From an uncultured Porphyromonadaceae bacterium (lineage in GTDB: Bacteria; Bacteroidota; Bacteroidia; Bacteroidales; Muribaculaceae): a stretch of DNA of 40,988 nucleotides. The notes below the pieces were generated by a model, which did no database searches, had not been told where the DNA came from, and worked only from the letters and a program-made list of their open reading frames with translations. Location of the stretch: positions 1 to 40,988 of the forward strand of contig CABQCA010000003.1 in assembly GCA_902462525.1 (NCBI GenBank). Reading direction: 5' to 3'. The position numbers and the translations under genes were made by a program. Below are positions 7,888-16,804 of the stretch, piece by piece (positions within the stretch are counted from its first letter, which is position 1; each line of letters begins with the position of its first letter).

Positions 7888-8814
7888 TCAATAATCGCCG
7901 TTACCGTCAAGCAACGTTTCGACTTCGTGCCGGTATGGGATGGCTTCCATCATTCCCTCCCGGGTGATTGTAAGGGCTGCCGCATGATTGGCGAAATTCA
8001 TTGCCTGCGTAAATGATTTCCTTTCAGAAAGAGCCACACAGATTGCAGCACAGAAAACATCGCCTGCTCCCGAACTGTCGAGGACCGTGACATCTACCGC
8101 CGGGAAACGCTCGAACACTCCTTTGTGGTAAAGAAGAGCTCCTATAGGCCCCATGGTGATGATTGTTGTCTCGACACCTTTGGCTTCTATAATTTTCGCC
8201 GCCTCCATGGCACTGTCCCAGTCGGTGATTTCTATGCCGGTCATCATGCGCGCTTCCGTACGGTTGGGCGCCATGATTGTTGCCAGACGATAGAGAATAT
8301 CGGGCAGAGTCTGACGCGGCGACGGATTAATAATCACCGGCACGTTGTTCTCGCGGGCCACACGGGCGGCATAAAGAGCGGTCTCTATGGGTGTTTCAAG
8401 TTCGATAAGCACCACGCGGGCTTCCTGCAGTTCGTTGCGGCATTTGTCGATTTCGGCCTTTGAAAGAGTGGTGATGCCTCCCTGGGCAAGAGAAATGTAT
8501 TTATCGCCGGCTTTGTTGAGCATTATAAGGGCGACACCTGACGGGTGGTTGGGATCAGGGAAGATGTAGTCAGTCCGTATGCCTTCTTCGGCAAACATCT
8601 GTTTCGCCTGACGCCCAAACAGGTCGTTGCCGGTCTTAGTGATGAGGCTTACGGAACCACCGAGGCGCGAGGCTGCCACAGCCTGGATTGCGCCTTTGCC
8701 GCCGGCGCTGAGGCGGAAACGACCACCGGCAACGATATCACCCACACCGGGCAGATGCTCGGTCTGGATCGCCATGTCGGTATTGGTGGAACCGATTACT
8801 ACTATTTTGCACAT
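7888..8814 (-). CDS. rbsK: ribokinase-like PfkB sugar kinase
   Basis: A 308-residue kinase with ribokinase architecture: GSTNTDM at 8-14 with the sugar-binding Asp, AGGKGAIQAVAA near 38-49, a LIELETP segment with the conserved Glu, and DSSGAGDVF with the catalytic Asp. In E. coli RbsK the motif reads GGKGANQA and the Asn contacts ribose; here it is Ile43. The catalytic machinery is intact, so the enzyme is probably active but may prefer a pentose or ketose other than ribose. It is separated from the symporter gene by 128 nt and from the dehydrogenase by 49 nt on the same strand. The gene symbol reflects family, not proven substrate. Confidence 0.88.
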   Translation of the reverse strand: MCKIVVIGSTNTDMAIQTEHLPGVGDIVAGGRFRLSAGGKGAIQAVAASRLGGSVSLITKTGNDLFGRQAKQMFAEEGIRTDYIFPDPNHPSGVALIMLNKAGDKYISLAQGGITTLSKAEIDKCRNELQEARVVLIELETPIETALYAARVARENNVPVIINPSPRQTLPDILYRLATIMAPNRTEARMMTGIEITDWDSAMEAAKIIEAKGVETTIITMGPIGALLYHKGVFERFPAVDVTVLDSSGAGDVFCAAICVALSERKSFTQAMNFANHAAALTITREGMMEAIPYRHEVETLLDGNGDY

Positions 8815-8942
8815 GTTTTTTTCATTTAAGAGTTCATAAAGTAATAAGTTGAAAAAGTTAAGATATTGGCATCGTCAAGCTCACAGGACGTGCCACCCGT
8901 TCCTCAAAACTATTTTCTTGACTTTCTTGACCCATTACTTAT
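8815..8942. repeat. gap with degenerate short repeats inside the polycistron
   Basis: This is the largest gap in the operon. The left part has loosely repeated AAGTTGA-type units. The right part read on the minus strand has tandem nonamers TCAAGAAAG and TCAAGAAAA, after AGTTGAATAAGTAAT. The two flanks are partly inverted copies (shared AATAAGT). A TAGTTTTG at 8905-8912 (minus strand) fits a -7 element but lacks a TTTG at the right distance, so an internal promoter for the three catabolic genes is possible but weak. No terminator is visible. Confidence 0.5.
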
Positions 8943-10682
8943 TCAACTATCCGCCAAAGCCCCACCGGACATAGTCTTTTTGCTTTTGGAACGGAAGTAG
9001 CGCGCACCGAAGTAGAGCAGCGAAATAATATACATCAATGCCGCGCCGCCTGTCATCACCGAGGTGGTGTAGGATTCATAGTCATCGGACATCAGTAGCA
9101 CCGTAAGAAGAATTGCGATGCTTGTGAGAGTGGCTACGAAGCAGTTTATCGCCACATACGATATGGAGCGTGCCGATTGACGGTCCTCTTCTGTCGGCGT
9201 CATGTTCTCTTCCGGTTCGATAAGAGCCTGTATGCGGTCATAGCCACAGTCGGTTTTGCCGCGAAGCCTGTCGTACACTTCGAAAGCACCCAGCAGCAGG
9301 CAGGGAAGAAGCAGGCCTATCGATGATTCAAGCAGCGTGGAACTTACCTTTCCTGAGAGGACTGCCTTCATAGTAAATCCGAGAGCATAGGTTACTGCCA
9401 TGCAGAGCATGACCTGACGCCCTGTGATGCGCCGCGAGAAGACCGCCCATACGCATGGTATGTAGAGCGGGCTGATGACAAGCGTGAGAATTGTCACGAC
9501 AACCTTTTCGGCACCGCCTGCGTAGGGTATCAGAAGCGCCATTACAAGAATAGTAAGACCGTAGACGAATGTAAAGACCCGACCGATTCTTATCCTCTTG
9601 GGCTCGGGTGTGTCAGAACGTCTGGTACAATAGATGTCGTAGGTGAAAACGTTGGCAAAGACATTCAGCGTACCCGATACCGTCGACAGTGTAGCCGATA
9701 CCATCGCCGCGAGCATCACGCCGAGCATACCGTTCATAAGCACACGCTGGCTCATGAAGACATAGGCCTGCTCGGGGTTGGCATTGGGTTCGAGAATGCG
9801 GAAGCACATCGCCGGCAGATACCATATAATGGGCGTTGCAAGATAGAGCGCGCCCACAAGATAGTTGCTGCGTCTGGCGTCCCTCTTGGTCGGAATCGAA
9901 AGATAGCGCTGCACAAAAGGCCAGTCACCGCCAATCATAAAAGCGTTGAGGAAGAACCACAGCACCATCCACAACATTGTGTATTCGTTGCTGAAGAGAT
10001 CGAAGAAACCCTCGGGAGCGAGGTTCACAAAATTCGACATACCTCCGACTTCGTTGACCGACAGAGGTATCATGAACACCACCATCGTCAGGAGAACGCC
10101 GAACTGTATCATATCGGTCATCAGCACAGCCAGAAAGCCTCCGGTAACGGTGTAGAACAGGCATATTATGCCTAAGAAGGTCACTGCCCACGACACCGAA
10201 AGATGCCCTGTTGAATCGGCGAGGAAGCCGCCTCCGGGAAGTTCGACCAGCGCCGACACGACAACAGCGATGGCATAGAGTGCCACTGCTGTGTGGACGC
10301 CGCGCCCGACAATGCCGGCGATGGTATAGAAATCTATGGTATGGCCGCCGAAACGGACCACCAAGAACTCACCCGGGCTTTTGATGCGCATTTCACGCCA
10401 CCGGCCCGCAAGATATTTGCCGGCAAGAAAACTCGAAAGGCCTACCGTCATTCCGACAACAGCTGCCACCAGACCCGACCGGTACGCCACACCGCCCCAG
10501 ATAACGAATGTGCCGGCCGAGAAAAGTGTCATATAGGTCGACAGCCCTGAAAGCCACCAGGAAGAATTGCGTCCGGCAATGAACATATCTTCGGAACTCT
10601 TTATCTTCCTTGACATTATGAGACTTACGGCGACAAGCCCTATGAAATATATTGCAATTACAATGTAATCGATCGGTTTCAT
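8943..10682 (-). CDS. sodium:solute symporter (SSS family)
   Basis: A 579-residue inner-membrane protein with about 13-14 hydrophobic helices and the SSS-family N-terminus (DYIVIAIYFIGLVAVSL, then a SSEDMFIAGRNSSWWLSG loop), as in the sodium/sugar and sodium/inositol type symporters. It would import a monomer into the cytoplasm with Na+. Its genes on both sides suggest that it takes up the sugar or polyol freed by the upstream exported hydrolases, feeding the kinase/dehydrogenase genes downstream. The start is 12 nt after the histidine phosphatase stop. The SSS family covers sugars, inositol, amino acids and carboxylates; context favours a sugar or polyol. Confidence 0.92.
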   Translation of the reverse strand: MKPIDYIVIAIYFIGLVAVSLIMSRKIKSSEDMFIAGRNSSWWLSGLSTYMTLFSAGTFVIWGGVAYRSGLVAAVVGMTVGLSSFLAGKYLAGRWREMRIKSPGEFLVVRFGGHTIDFYTIAGIVGRGVHTAVALYAIAVVVSALVELPGGGFLADSTGHLSVSWAVTFLGIICLFYTVTGGFLAVLMTDMIQFGVLLTMVVFMIPLSVNEVGGMSNFVNLAPEGFFDLFSNEYTMLWMVLWFFLNAFMIGGDWPFVQRYLSIPTKRDARRSNYLVGALYLATPIIWYLPAMCFRILEPNANPEQAYVFMSQRVLMNGMLGVMLAAMVSATLSTVSGTLNVFANVFTYDIYCTRRSDTPEPKRIRIGRVFTFVYGLTILVMALLIPYAGGAEKVVVTILTLVISPLYIPCVWAVFSRRITGRQVMLCMAVTYALGFTMKAVLSGKVSSTLLESSIGLLLPCLLLGAFEVYDRLRGKTDCGYDRIQALIEPEENMTPTEEDRQSARSISYVAINCFVATLTSIAILLTVLLMSDDYESYTTSVMTGGAALMYIISLLYFGARYFRSKSKKTMSGGALADS

Positions 10683-10694
10683 TTGTCGTGAATT

Positions 10695-12026
10695 TCAGAT
10701 GGATTCCGTAAAAAGTTTTTCCTTCGGCGTGTCGATTACTTTCAGGAAGAAATTCCGCAGGTCGGCCCAGCGGTAGAAACCGGGAGCGTATTGCTCTACA
10801 GGGATTTTCGCTTCTTTCTCGTTAAGAAGTATGCGCACTATTGCATCGTCGGGCTTACCATCCTTACGGTTGAAGAAAACCAGCTGCACGTTTGCAGCCA
10901 TCGGAGTAAGGTCGGCAACATTCCATGTCACGATAGTTTCCTCCGGGTCGTCAGACAGAATGTGCGACGTGTTGAGGTGCATCAGAGGGATAAACGACAT
11001 CAGGCATATGTCATGTCCGAAGCGGAGATCGGCAGCCCGATCGCCTTTGACGAGCGCTGAATCGGCTCTGACGACAAAATCCTTCAGCAATCGTTTGGCA
11101 TAGTGCACGGGCCAGCCCCCATTGGCCGGATCCGGACCCCGCTTGGAATAACACCGGCGGCTGTCGGCAACGGCCATCCAATAGAGCTGTTCGGGCGTGA
11201 AGATTTCGTAGACCGATTCCTCGGGCATCACGTTTTTCAAGCTCGTGGCGAGGTTGAAGAGCGAGTAGAAATACTTAGTAGAAGCTTTTTTGCTGCCGAA
11301 CATATCCTTGCGGAACAGTTTCGAATACGTCGTTTCCGGTTTGCATTTTCGGTCTATGGTATTCCAGAATTCATCGAGGAAGAGACCGTTGTCGCAGTAA
11401 TCTTTGTACTCGCGGCATATTTTGTTTGCCGAGCCCTGAATAAAATTCAGTTCGAGTGTCGATTTGTCGGAGGCCTCCTTATCGATTTTCAGGGCCGGAT
11501 ATACCTCCTTGAGCCCCTCGCAGAACGATGCCATGCTGATAATGCACCGCGGCACGTTGGTCGACCTTGCGTCGATATATAATTTTTTGTTGAAGAGTTC
11601 CGGATATTCCATAGCCATGCGTCGGGCTATGCCTTTGTGCTGGGCCGCTCCCAACGGCGACAGCGAGCCTTCCATGCCGGCAGCCTGCGCAGTGGCCCGG
11701 GCTATTTTATCACGTATTCTCGCGCCGGTAGCTGTGAGGACCCCGAGCGAGTCGGCCTTGTTCATTACATTCAGCAGACTTGTGTAGTTGCTTTCCTTAA
11801 TCATCCACCGGGAGCCATGCCGGCCGTAATGGCTGATATACACCGGTCTGTACCCTTCCGGTACGGGCGAAAACACTCCGGCCGTATCGGGATAGACCAT
11901 ATATATGCCGGCCGAGGCATCGGGGTCGGCCTCGATTCTTTTCAGAAGACTGTTGTCGGCAAAAGCCTGAGCCGGCAAGATGGCGGCCGACAAAAGGGCC
12001 GCTTTCCATAAACGGTAGGTATTCAT
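10695..12026 (-). CDS. exported histidine-type phosphatase
   Basis: A 443-residue protein with a signal peptide (cleavage near residue 23). The RHGSR motif at 69-73 carries the phosphorylated His, and H338-D339 (RFGHD) gives the proton-donor motif, so it is a branch-2 histidine acid phosphatase. This branch includes phytases, glucose-1-phosphatase and multiple inositol polyphosphate phosphatases. The HD form resembles the bacterial AppA/Agp type more than the HAE form of MINPP. It would remove terminal phosphates in the periplasm. It begins 4 nt after the metallophosphoesterase stop, a tight coupling that implies the two act on the same material. Confidence 0.88.
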   Translation of the reverse strand: MNTYRLWKAALLSAAILPAQAFADNSLLKRIEADPDASAGIYMVYPDTAGVFSPVPEGYRPVYISHYGRHGSRWMIKESNYTSLLNVMNKADSLGVLTATGARIRDKIARATAQAAGMEGSLSPLGAAQHKGIARRMAMEYPELFNKKLYIDARSTNVPRCIISMASFCEGLKEVYPALKIDKEASDKSTLELNFIQGSANKICREYKDYCDNGLFLDEFWNTIDRKCKPETTYSKLFRKDMFGSKKASTKYFYSLFNLATSLKNVMPEESVYEIFTPEQLYWMAVADSRRCYSKRGPDPANGGWPVHYAKRLLKDFVVRADSALVKGDRAADLRFGHDICLMSFIPLMHLNTSHILSDDPEETIVTWNVADLTPMAANVQLVFFNRKDGKPDDAIVRILLNEKEAKIPVEQYAPGFYRWADLRNFFLKVIDTPKEKLFTESI

Positions 12027-12030
12027 TATA

Positions 12031-13713
12031 TCAATATTTATCGGTTGAGAATGCCTGAGGGCGCTCTATGGTCTGACGATATTCTTTTCCGCAGGCATCG
12101 GTCCAGCTTATCTCCACAGGGGTGTCGGGGGCTGAGGCCACTGCGCGGAATGCAAAAAATTTGCGCGGTTTCGCATAATTTTTGGGGAACTCTTCTTCCC
12201 ATACCGATTTCTGAACCATGAAAGTTGCGTCGTAAAGCGGATTCTGCATAACCACAGGCTCCACTTCGAGTTCTTTGCCGTTTTCAGTCACCTTCAGCGT
12301 TCCGGCCGGGTCGTAAGCCCAGATATTGATGTATATGCTGTTGTCAGGCTGTTCGGAATAATCGCTCCACTTAGGATAGTGAGCCCTGAAAACACGCAGT
12401 TCGGCGTTTCCGGCAAAATATTCTTTCACCCTGTTGAGATCGAAAGCCATGAACTGACGGCCCGGCTCTTCCTCGAATGTCTCATGCCGCCAGATAAAGT
12501 CGGGACCATCGAACTCAAAAACCTCATAACCTACCGGATTTCCGTCGGGACACAGATTGCGTCCGCCGAAAGCCGAGTTCCACCACCACGAGCCGCAGAC
12601 GCCGGCAATGTTGTGGTCGGCCCGCACTTTTTCGCCCGGAAGACGGCGTGTCATCTGCTTGTGCGAATGACCCGAGAGGAAATGCACGTTCTCAAACGGT
12701 TCAAGAATTTCGAGCAGCCGCCCGGTCGATTCTTTTTCGGTGCGTATGCTGGCGTCGGTCGATGTCCCCTTTGTGGCGAAAACAGGACCGTGTACGGCGA
12801 TTATCAAAGGCATATCGGCCGGCAGACCGGTAAGGTCTTTCTGAAGCCATTCGAGCTGTTCGTCGGTGAATTTCTCACTGTAATTGCGCTTGCCGGCGAC
12901 GCCTTTCCGCGAAGATGGTTCGTGCAGCGGGTCGTTGATGTAGTACATATTGTCGAGAACGACATAATGCGCCTTCCCGAGATTGAACGAGTAATATCGC
13001 GGACCGAAAACTTTCATATACGGACGTGCGGCATTCAGGTCGCAGTCCGGACCGGCCACAGCCGAAGGGTCATTGTCATGATTTCCCATAAGGTTGAAAA
13101 ACGGAGTTGGGAAATCAACTTCATTGAGCACTTCGCGCAGACGGACTATCGGAAATTCGTTTTCGAACCAGCGCACGTCCCATGTTCCGTCGCCAAGATG
13201 GATGGTATATGGAGTCAGGCCCTTGTCTTCAAGCTGCTTCACTTCATTGCGAAGGCGGTCCATGTATACTGTTGAAAAACGGCCGACGTCATTTCGCTGG
13301 TTGGCCAGATGCATGTCGGTAATAACTATTAGACCATGCCGGTCGTTTTCATTTCTGACAAGTCGGAAATCAAGCCTCTCGAACTTATCGGGCGCAGCAG
13401 TGAAATCGGCCCAGAACTGCGGCATCACATCATCACGGTATGCCTCATAGCCCGATGGAACGGAGACAAATACCTGAGGATTCTTCTTTTCCGACTTTAT
13501 GTAGTATGCGCCTTTGCGGTCGGTTTTTGTCACGGTATAGCCGTCGGACACTGTCACGCCGGCCAAAGGTTTGCCGTCGCACTCTACAGTCCCGGCAACG
13601 GTCACACCTCTTCCGGGTTTTATAGGGAGGTCCGACCGCCAGGTGCTCTGGGCACCGGCTATAATGCCGATACCGCAAAGCAGAAAATATAGTGTTGTCT
13701 TTTTGAAATTCAT
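12031..13713 (-). CDS. exported calcineurin-like phosphoesterase with N- and C-terminal accessory domains
   Basis: A 560-residue protein with a signal peptide (about 21 residues). Residues 38-117 form a beta-rich carboxypeptidase-regulatory-like domain, matching MetallophosN. The central metallophosphoesterase core has all the metal motifs: D133-x-H135, GD at 174-175, GNHD at 210-213, a later HGPVF and GHSH. The last 150 residues fit the MetallophosC beta domain. The enzyme probably cleaves phosphomono- or diesters with two divalent metals in the periplasm. It sits 12 nt after the FAD oxidoreductase gene and 4 nt before the histidine phosphatase, suggesting stepwise phosphodiester then phosphomonoester removal (inference). 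Confidence 0.9.
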   Translation of the reverse strand: MNFKKTTLYFLLCGIGIIAGAQSTWRSDLPIKPGRGVTVAGTVECDGKPLAGVTVSDGYTVTKTDRKGAYYIKSEKKNPQVFVSVPSGYEAYRDDVMPQFWADFTAAPDKFERLDFRLVRNENDRHGLIVITDMHLANQRNDVGRFSTVYMDRLRNEVKQLEDKGLTPYTIHLGDGTWDVRWFENEFPIVRLREVLNEVDFPTPFFNLMGNHDNDPSAVAGPDCDLNAARPYMKVFGPRYYSFNLGKAHYVVLDNMYYINDPLHEPSSRKGVAGKRNYSEKFTDEQLEWLQKDLTGLPADMPLIIAVHGPVFATKGTSTDASIRTEKESTGRLLEILEPFENVHFLSGHSHKQMTRRLPGEKVRADHNIAGVCGSWWWNSAFGGRNLCPDGNPVGYEVFEFDGPDFIWRHETFEEEPGRQFMAFDLNRVKEYFAGNAELRVFRAHYPKWSDYSEQPDNSIYINIWAYDPAGTLKVTENGKELEVEPVVMQNPLYDATFMVQKSVWEEEFPKNYAKPRKFFAFRAVASAPDTPVEISWTDACGKEYRQTIERPQAFSTDKY

Positions 13714-13725
13714 TTATATGACTGT

Positions 13726-15030
13726 TTATTCTGAGAATAAATCAACACCCTTGGCACTCAGATTATTCTGCAATTCCTTTACATCGAGTTCGCGCGGCGA
13801 CACTCCTTTTTTAGCGGTCAGAGCGGCTGCCGTGCCGGCGGCCTCGCCCATTGCCATACATATCGACATTACGCGATAGGAGGCATGAGCTCTGTGTGTG
13901 CCCGATATGCAGCGTCCTGCGGTAAGAAGGCCCTCGATACCTGCAGGAAGCAGGCAGCGGTAAGGAATGTCGTAGGGTATCACATACTGGATTTTGTCCT
14001 CGGCCTGGCCGGCGCCGGCCGGATTGTGAATATCGACAATAAATTCAGCTTTGTGGACCACGACATCGTCGAAGCGCTTTCCGGCAGCCATTTCCTCGGC
14101 CGTGAGCACATAGTCGCCTTTCACCCTGCGTGTTTCGCGGACACCTGTAGTGGCACCGCTTCCTATGCACCGGCAGTTTTCGTAGCCGGGCACATTTTCG
14201 CGGAGGAAATCAGTCAGAAGCGCAATCTGCCGGCGCAGTTCGGTGTCGGCGGCGAATATCTCGTCGACATGTGTCATGTCGACACCGTTGACCTGCGTGG
14301 TGTTCACCTGGCGTTGTCCGGCATGTACAACCGGATGAAGCCTTACGGCGGCAAGATTGGCCGGAATCTTACCCTCGTCGGCGCGGTGCCTGCACCAGTC
14401 GAGGAAGCGTTCGCCGTCGAGCTCCACATTATCGACATCGCCTATGCATATCAGGCCCCGGTTTTCGTCAACACCGTCGATCGTAAACTCAAGCGTGACG
14501 GGCTGCATCAGGCCGTCCTCGCGTCCTTTCATTATTTCGGCTCCTGCGACTGCGGCCACTATGCCGTCGCCCGTGCAGTCGACCACGACCGGCGCCGTAA
14601 GGGCGAGAGGGCCTTCGTTTGTCGCGAGAACAAGCCCCTTTATGCGATTGTCTTCCATTATGGCATCGTAGACCGTGCACTGCAGATAGACGTCGATATT
14701 AGGGTGATTCACGAACTCGGCCAACGACAGCTTTGCTTTCTCGAAATCGTGGGCCTTTCCGGTCACACCTATCATATCGTTGTCGGGTATTTCGAGAATA
14801 TCCACAAGTTCGTCGCGCATTGTGCCGGTGCCGACCATGCCGAGGACCGGACCCACATAGCCGGCCGTGAGATTGCCGCCCACGACACCGTAGCGCTCAA
14901 CAAGCGCCACATGGGAGCCGAGGCGCGCCGCTGCCACGGCTGCACAAAGTCCGGCCGGACCTGAGCCGGCTATGATCACATCGTACTCCCCCTTGACTCT
15001 CACAGGAGTGGTATGCTGTATCGTTTTCAT
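13726..15030 (-). CDS. FAD-dependent oxidoreductase (FAD_oxidored family)
   Basis: A 434-residue flavoprotein without a signal peptide. Near residue 20 it has the dinucleotide-binding motif GSGPAGLCAAVAAARLG, followed by VERYGVVGGN. It ends with a segment (TAGRCISGTHRAHASYR, then EAAGTAAAL) typical of the PF12831 FAD-dependent oxidoreductases common in sugar-utilisation loci of Bacteroidota and Planctomycetota. Their substrates are mostly unknown. In this operon it may oxidise the sugar or polyol or a breakdown intermediate, but nothing in the sequence names the donor. It is separated by 12 nt from the genes on both sides. Confidence 0.88.
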   Translation of the reverse strand: MKTIQHTTPVRVKGEYDVIIAGSGPAGLCAAVAAARLGSHVALVERYGVVGGNLTAGYVGPVLGMVGTGTMRDELVDILEIPDNDMIGVTGKAHDFEKAKLSLAEFVNHPNIDVYLQCTVYDAIMEDNRIKGLVLATNEGPLALTAPVVVDCTGDGIVAAVAGAEIMKGREDGLMQPVTLEFTIDGVDENRGLICIGDVDNVELDGERFLDWCRHRADEGKIPANLAAVRLHPVVHAGQRQVNTTQVNGVDMTHVDEIFAADTELRRQIALLTDFLRENVPGYENCRCIGSGATTGVRETRRVKGDYVLTAEEMAAGKRFDDVVVHKAEFIVDIHNPAGAGQAEDKIQYVIPYDIPYRCLLPAGIEGLLTAGRCISGTHRAHASYRVMSICMAMGEAAGTAAALTAKKGVSPRELDVKELQNNLSAKGVDLFSE

Positions 15031-15042
15031 TGCTTCAAAATG

Positions 15043-16800
15043 TTATCGGATTATTTTATAGATAGCCGAAGAAATTCCCGGCATTTTCACTTTCAGACTG
15101 TTATCCTTGCATTTCACATCTACTTTTCCGGTCGATATAAGTTCTGTGGCTTCAGCAGCGGCTAAGGGCAGAGTGACAGTCACTTTTCTGCCGGCAGGAT
15201 TCAGCAACACGAGAAATTCGCCGGAATCACCTTTGCGTACATATGCGAGAGGATAGGACTGTTCGGCATCGCTTACTATCTCCCAGTCGCCATCGTTGGC
15301 AAGCGCAGGGTATTGGCGGCGTAGCTGCAGCATGGCTTTCGTATGGGACAACATCGATTCGGGATCGTTCTTTTGAGCCTCCACCGTCAGCCGGCCGCCG
15401 TCGGTGAAGACGGGCAGGAAAAGGGAGTCGGGCGCGGCCGTCGAAAAACCGACCGACGGCGTATTGTCCCACTGCATGGGTGTTCGTGTGCCGCTGCGTT
15501 CCTCGCGCGAGCCTTCGACACTCGGCAGCCCTTTAACATTCCTCATGCATATTTCATCGCCATAGTGGATGAAAGGAACTCCGGGCATGGAAAGGATAAA
15601 CGTCATGTACACCTTGCACTGCTGCGGGGTGTCGCGTCCTTCTGAGTTGAGTCGCATAACATCGTGGTTCGAGGTGAACATGGCTATGTAGCCGTGCTTT
15701 CGCGACTTGCGGTAGATTTTGTCGTATTCTTCAGCGAAGCGCCCGATGCTTCCCTTCCCCTCGCGGTGGAACCAGGCGTTGTCGGCTACCGATTTCTGTT
15801 TGTTGCCTGCTCCGCGCAGAAGATCGGAGAACCAGTCGTTGCGGTGCAGAAGTGCGAAATCAACATCGAAACCGGCCGGCAGCGACTGTGTCGGCACACC
15901 CCATTCCGAGATAAGAACTTTACCGGGATATTCCTTGTCGATCCACCGGCGCATATCGGCCCAAAGTTTCATAGTTTCTTTTTTACCCTTGTCGTTCTTT
16001 ACGAGCGAGGCCGCCATGTCGATTCGAAAACCGTCGACACCCATGTCGAACCAATAAGCCATTATGTTCTTCAGTTCGCGGCGCACGGCCTTCGGACCGG
16101 GTGCGTCAGTCGGCTGTTGCCACGGCTTTTCGGGGTCCGGCGAGCCATACCCGAAATTAAGCGCCGGCTGGCAGGGATAGTAGTTTTTAAGATAGTATCT
16201 GCGGTCGGGATCGGCGACCATTTCAGGATCTACGGCATCGCCGACCGGCACCCATGCGCCAAGTTTCGAGCTTTCGGGGTCCGGGAGTGCTTTCCGCTCT
16301 GCAAGAGCTGCGGAATCCTTGAACGAAATACGGTTGCAGAAAATATAATAGTCGGCGTATCTTCCTTCCGGCCCTTCCGTCAGAGATTTGACGAACCATT
16401 CGTTTTTCCGTGACGTGTGTCCCGGCACAAGGTCGAGGCACACTTTCAGGCCCCGTGCGTGAGCTTCGTCGACAAGACGCCTTACATCTGCATTGGTGCC
16501 GAAACGGGGGTCTACTTTGTAGTAGTCAGTAACATCGTAGCCGCCGTCGAACCACTCCGACACATAAATGGGATTCATCCAGATGGCGTCGGCACCGAGG
16601 CCCTTCACATAGTCGAGACGCGAAATAATGCCGGGAATATCGCCTACGCCGTTGCCGTCCGAATCCATGAACGAACAGGGATAAATGTCGTAGAATACAG
16701 CCGATTTCAGCCATTCGGGAGTTGTCTCGTGAGCGCTGATGCTGCCTGCGCCGCCAATAGCACAGACGGTGATAAAACTTAGTATTTTTCGGAAGTTCAT
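15043..16800 (-). CDS. exported GH13 alpha-glucosidase/amylase-like enzyme
   Basis: A 585-residue protein with a signal peptide (about 23 residues). GH13 conserved regions are present: DLVPGHTS around 123-130, GFRIDMA with nucleophile D261, ISEWG with acid/base E299, and TSNHD with D380. A beta-sandwich domain C ends the protein. The short product and the region after the DG(Y)DVTDYY motif resemble oligo-1,6-glucosidase and alpha-glucosidase-like members, acting on small alpha-glucosides rather than starch, but this is a weak inference. It follows the NAGPA-type gene by 4 nt, so both should act on one substrate in the periplasm. Confidence 0.9.
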   Translation of the reverse strand: MNFRKILSFITVCAIGGAGSISAHETTPEWLKSAVFYDIYPCSFMDSDGNGVGDIPGIISRLDYVKGLGADAIWMNPIYVSEWFDGGYDVTDYYKVDPRFGTNADVRRLVDEAHARGLKVCLDLVPGHTSRKNEWFVKSLTEGPEGRYADYYIFCNRISFKDSAALAERKALPDPESSKLGAWVPVGDAVDPEMVADPDRRYYLKNYYPCQPALNFGYGSPDPEKPWQQPTDAPGPKAVRRELKNIMAYWFDMGVDGFRIDMAASLVKNDKGKKETMKLWADMRRWIDKEYPGKVLISEWGVPTQSLPAGFDVDFALLHRNDWFSDLLRGAGNKQKSVADNAWFHREGKGSIGRFAEEYDKIYRKSRKHGYIAMFTSNHDVMRLNSEGRDTPQQCKVYMTFILSMPGVPFIHYGDEICMRNVKGLPSVEGSREERSGTRTPMQWDNTPSVGFSTAAPDSLFLPVFTDGGRLTVEAQKNDPESMLSHTKAMLQLRRQYPALANDGDWEIVSDAEQSYPLAYVRKGDSGEFLVLLNPAGRKVTVTLPLAAAEATELISTGKVDVKCKDNSLKVKMPGISSAIYKIIR

Positions 16801-16804
16801 GAAG

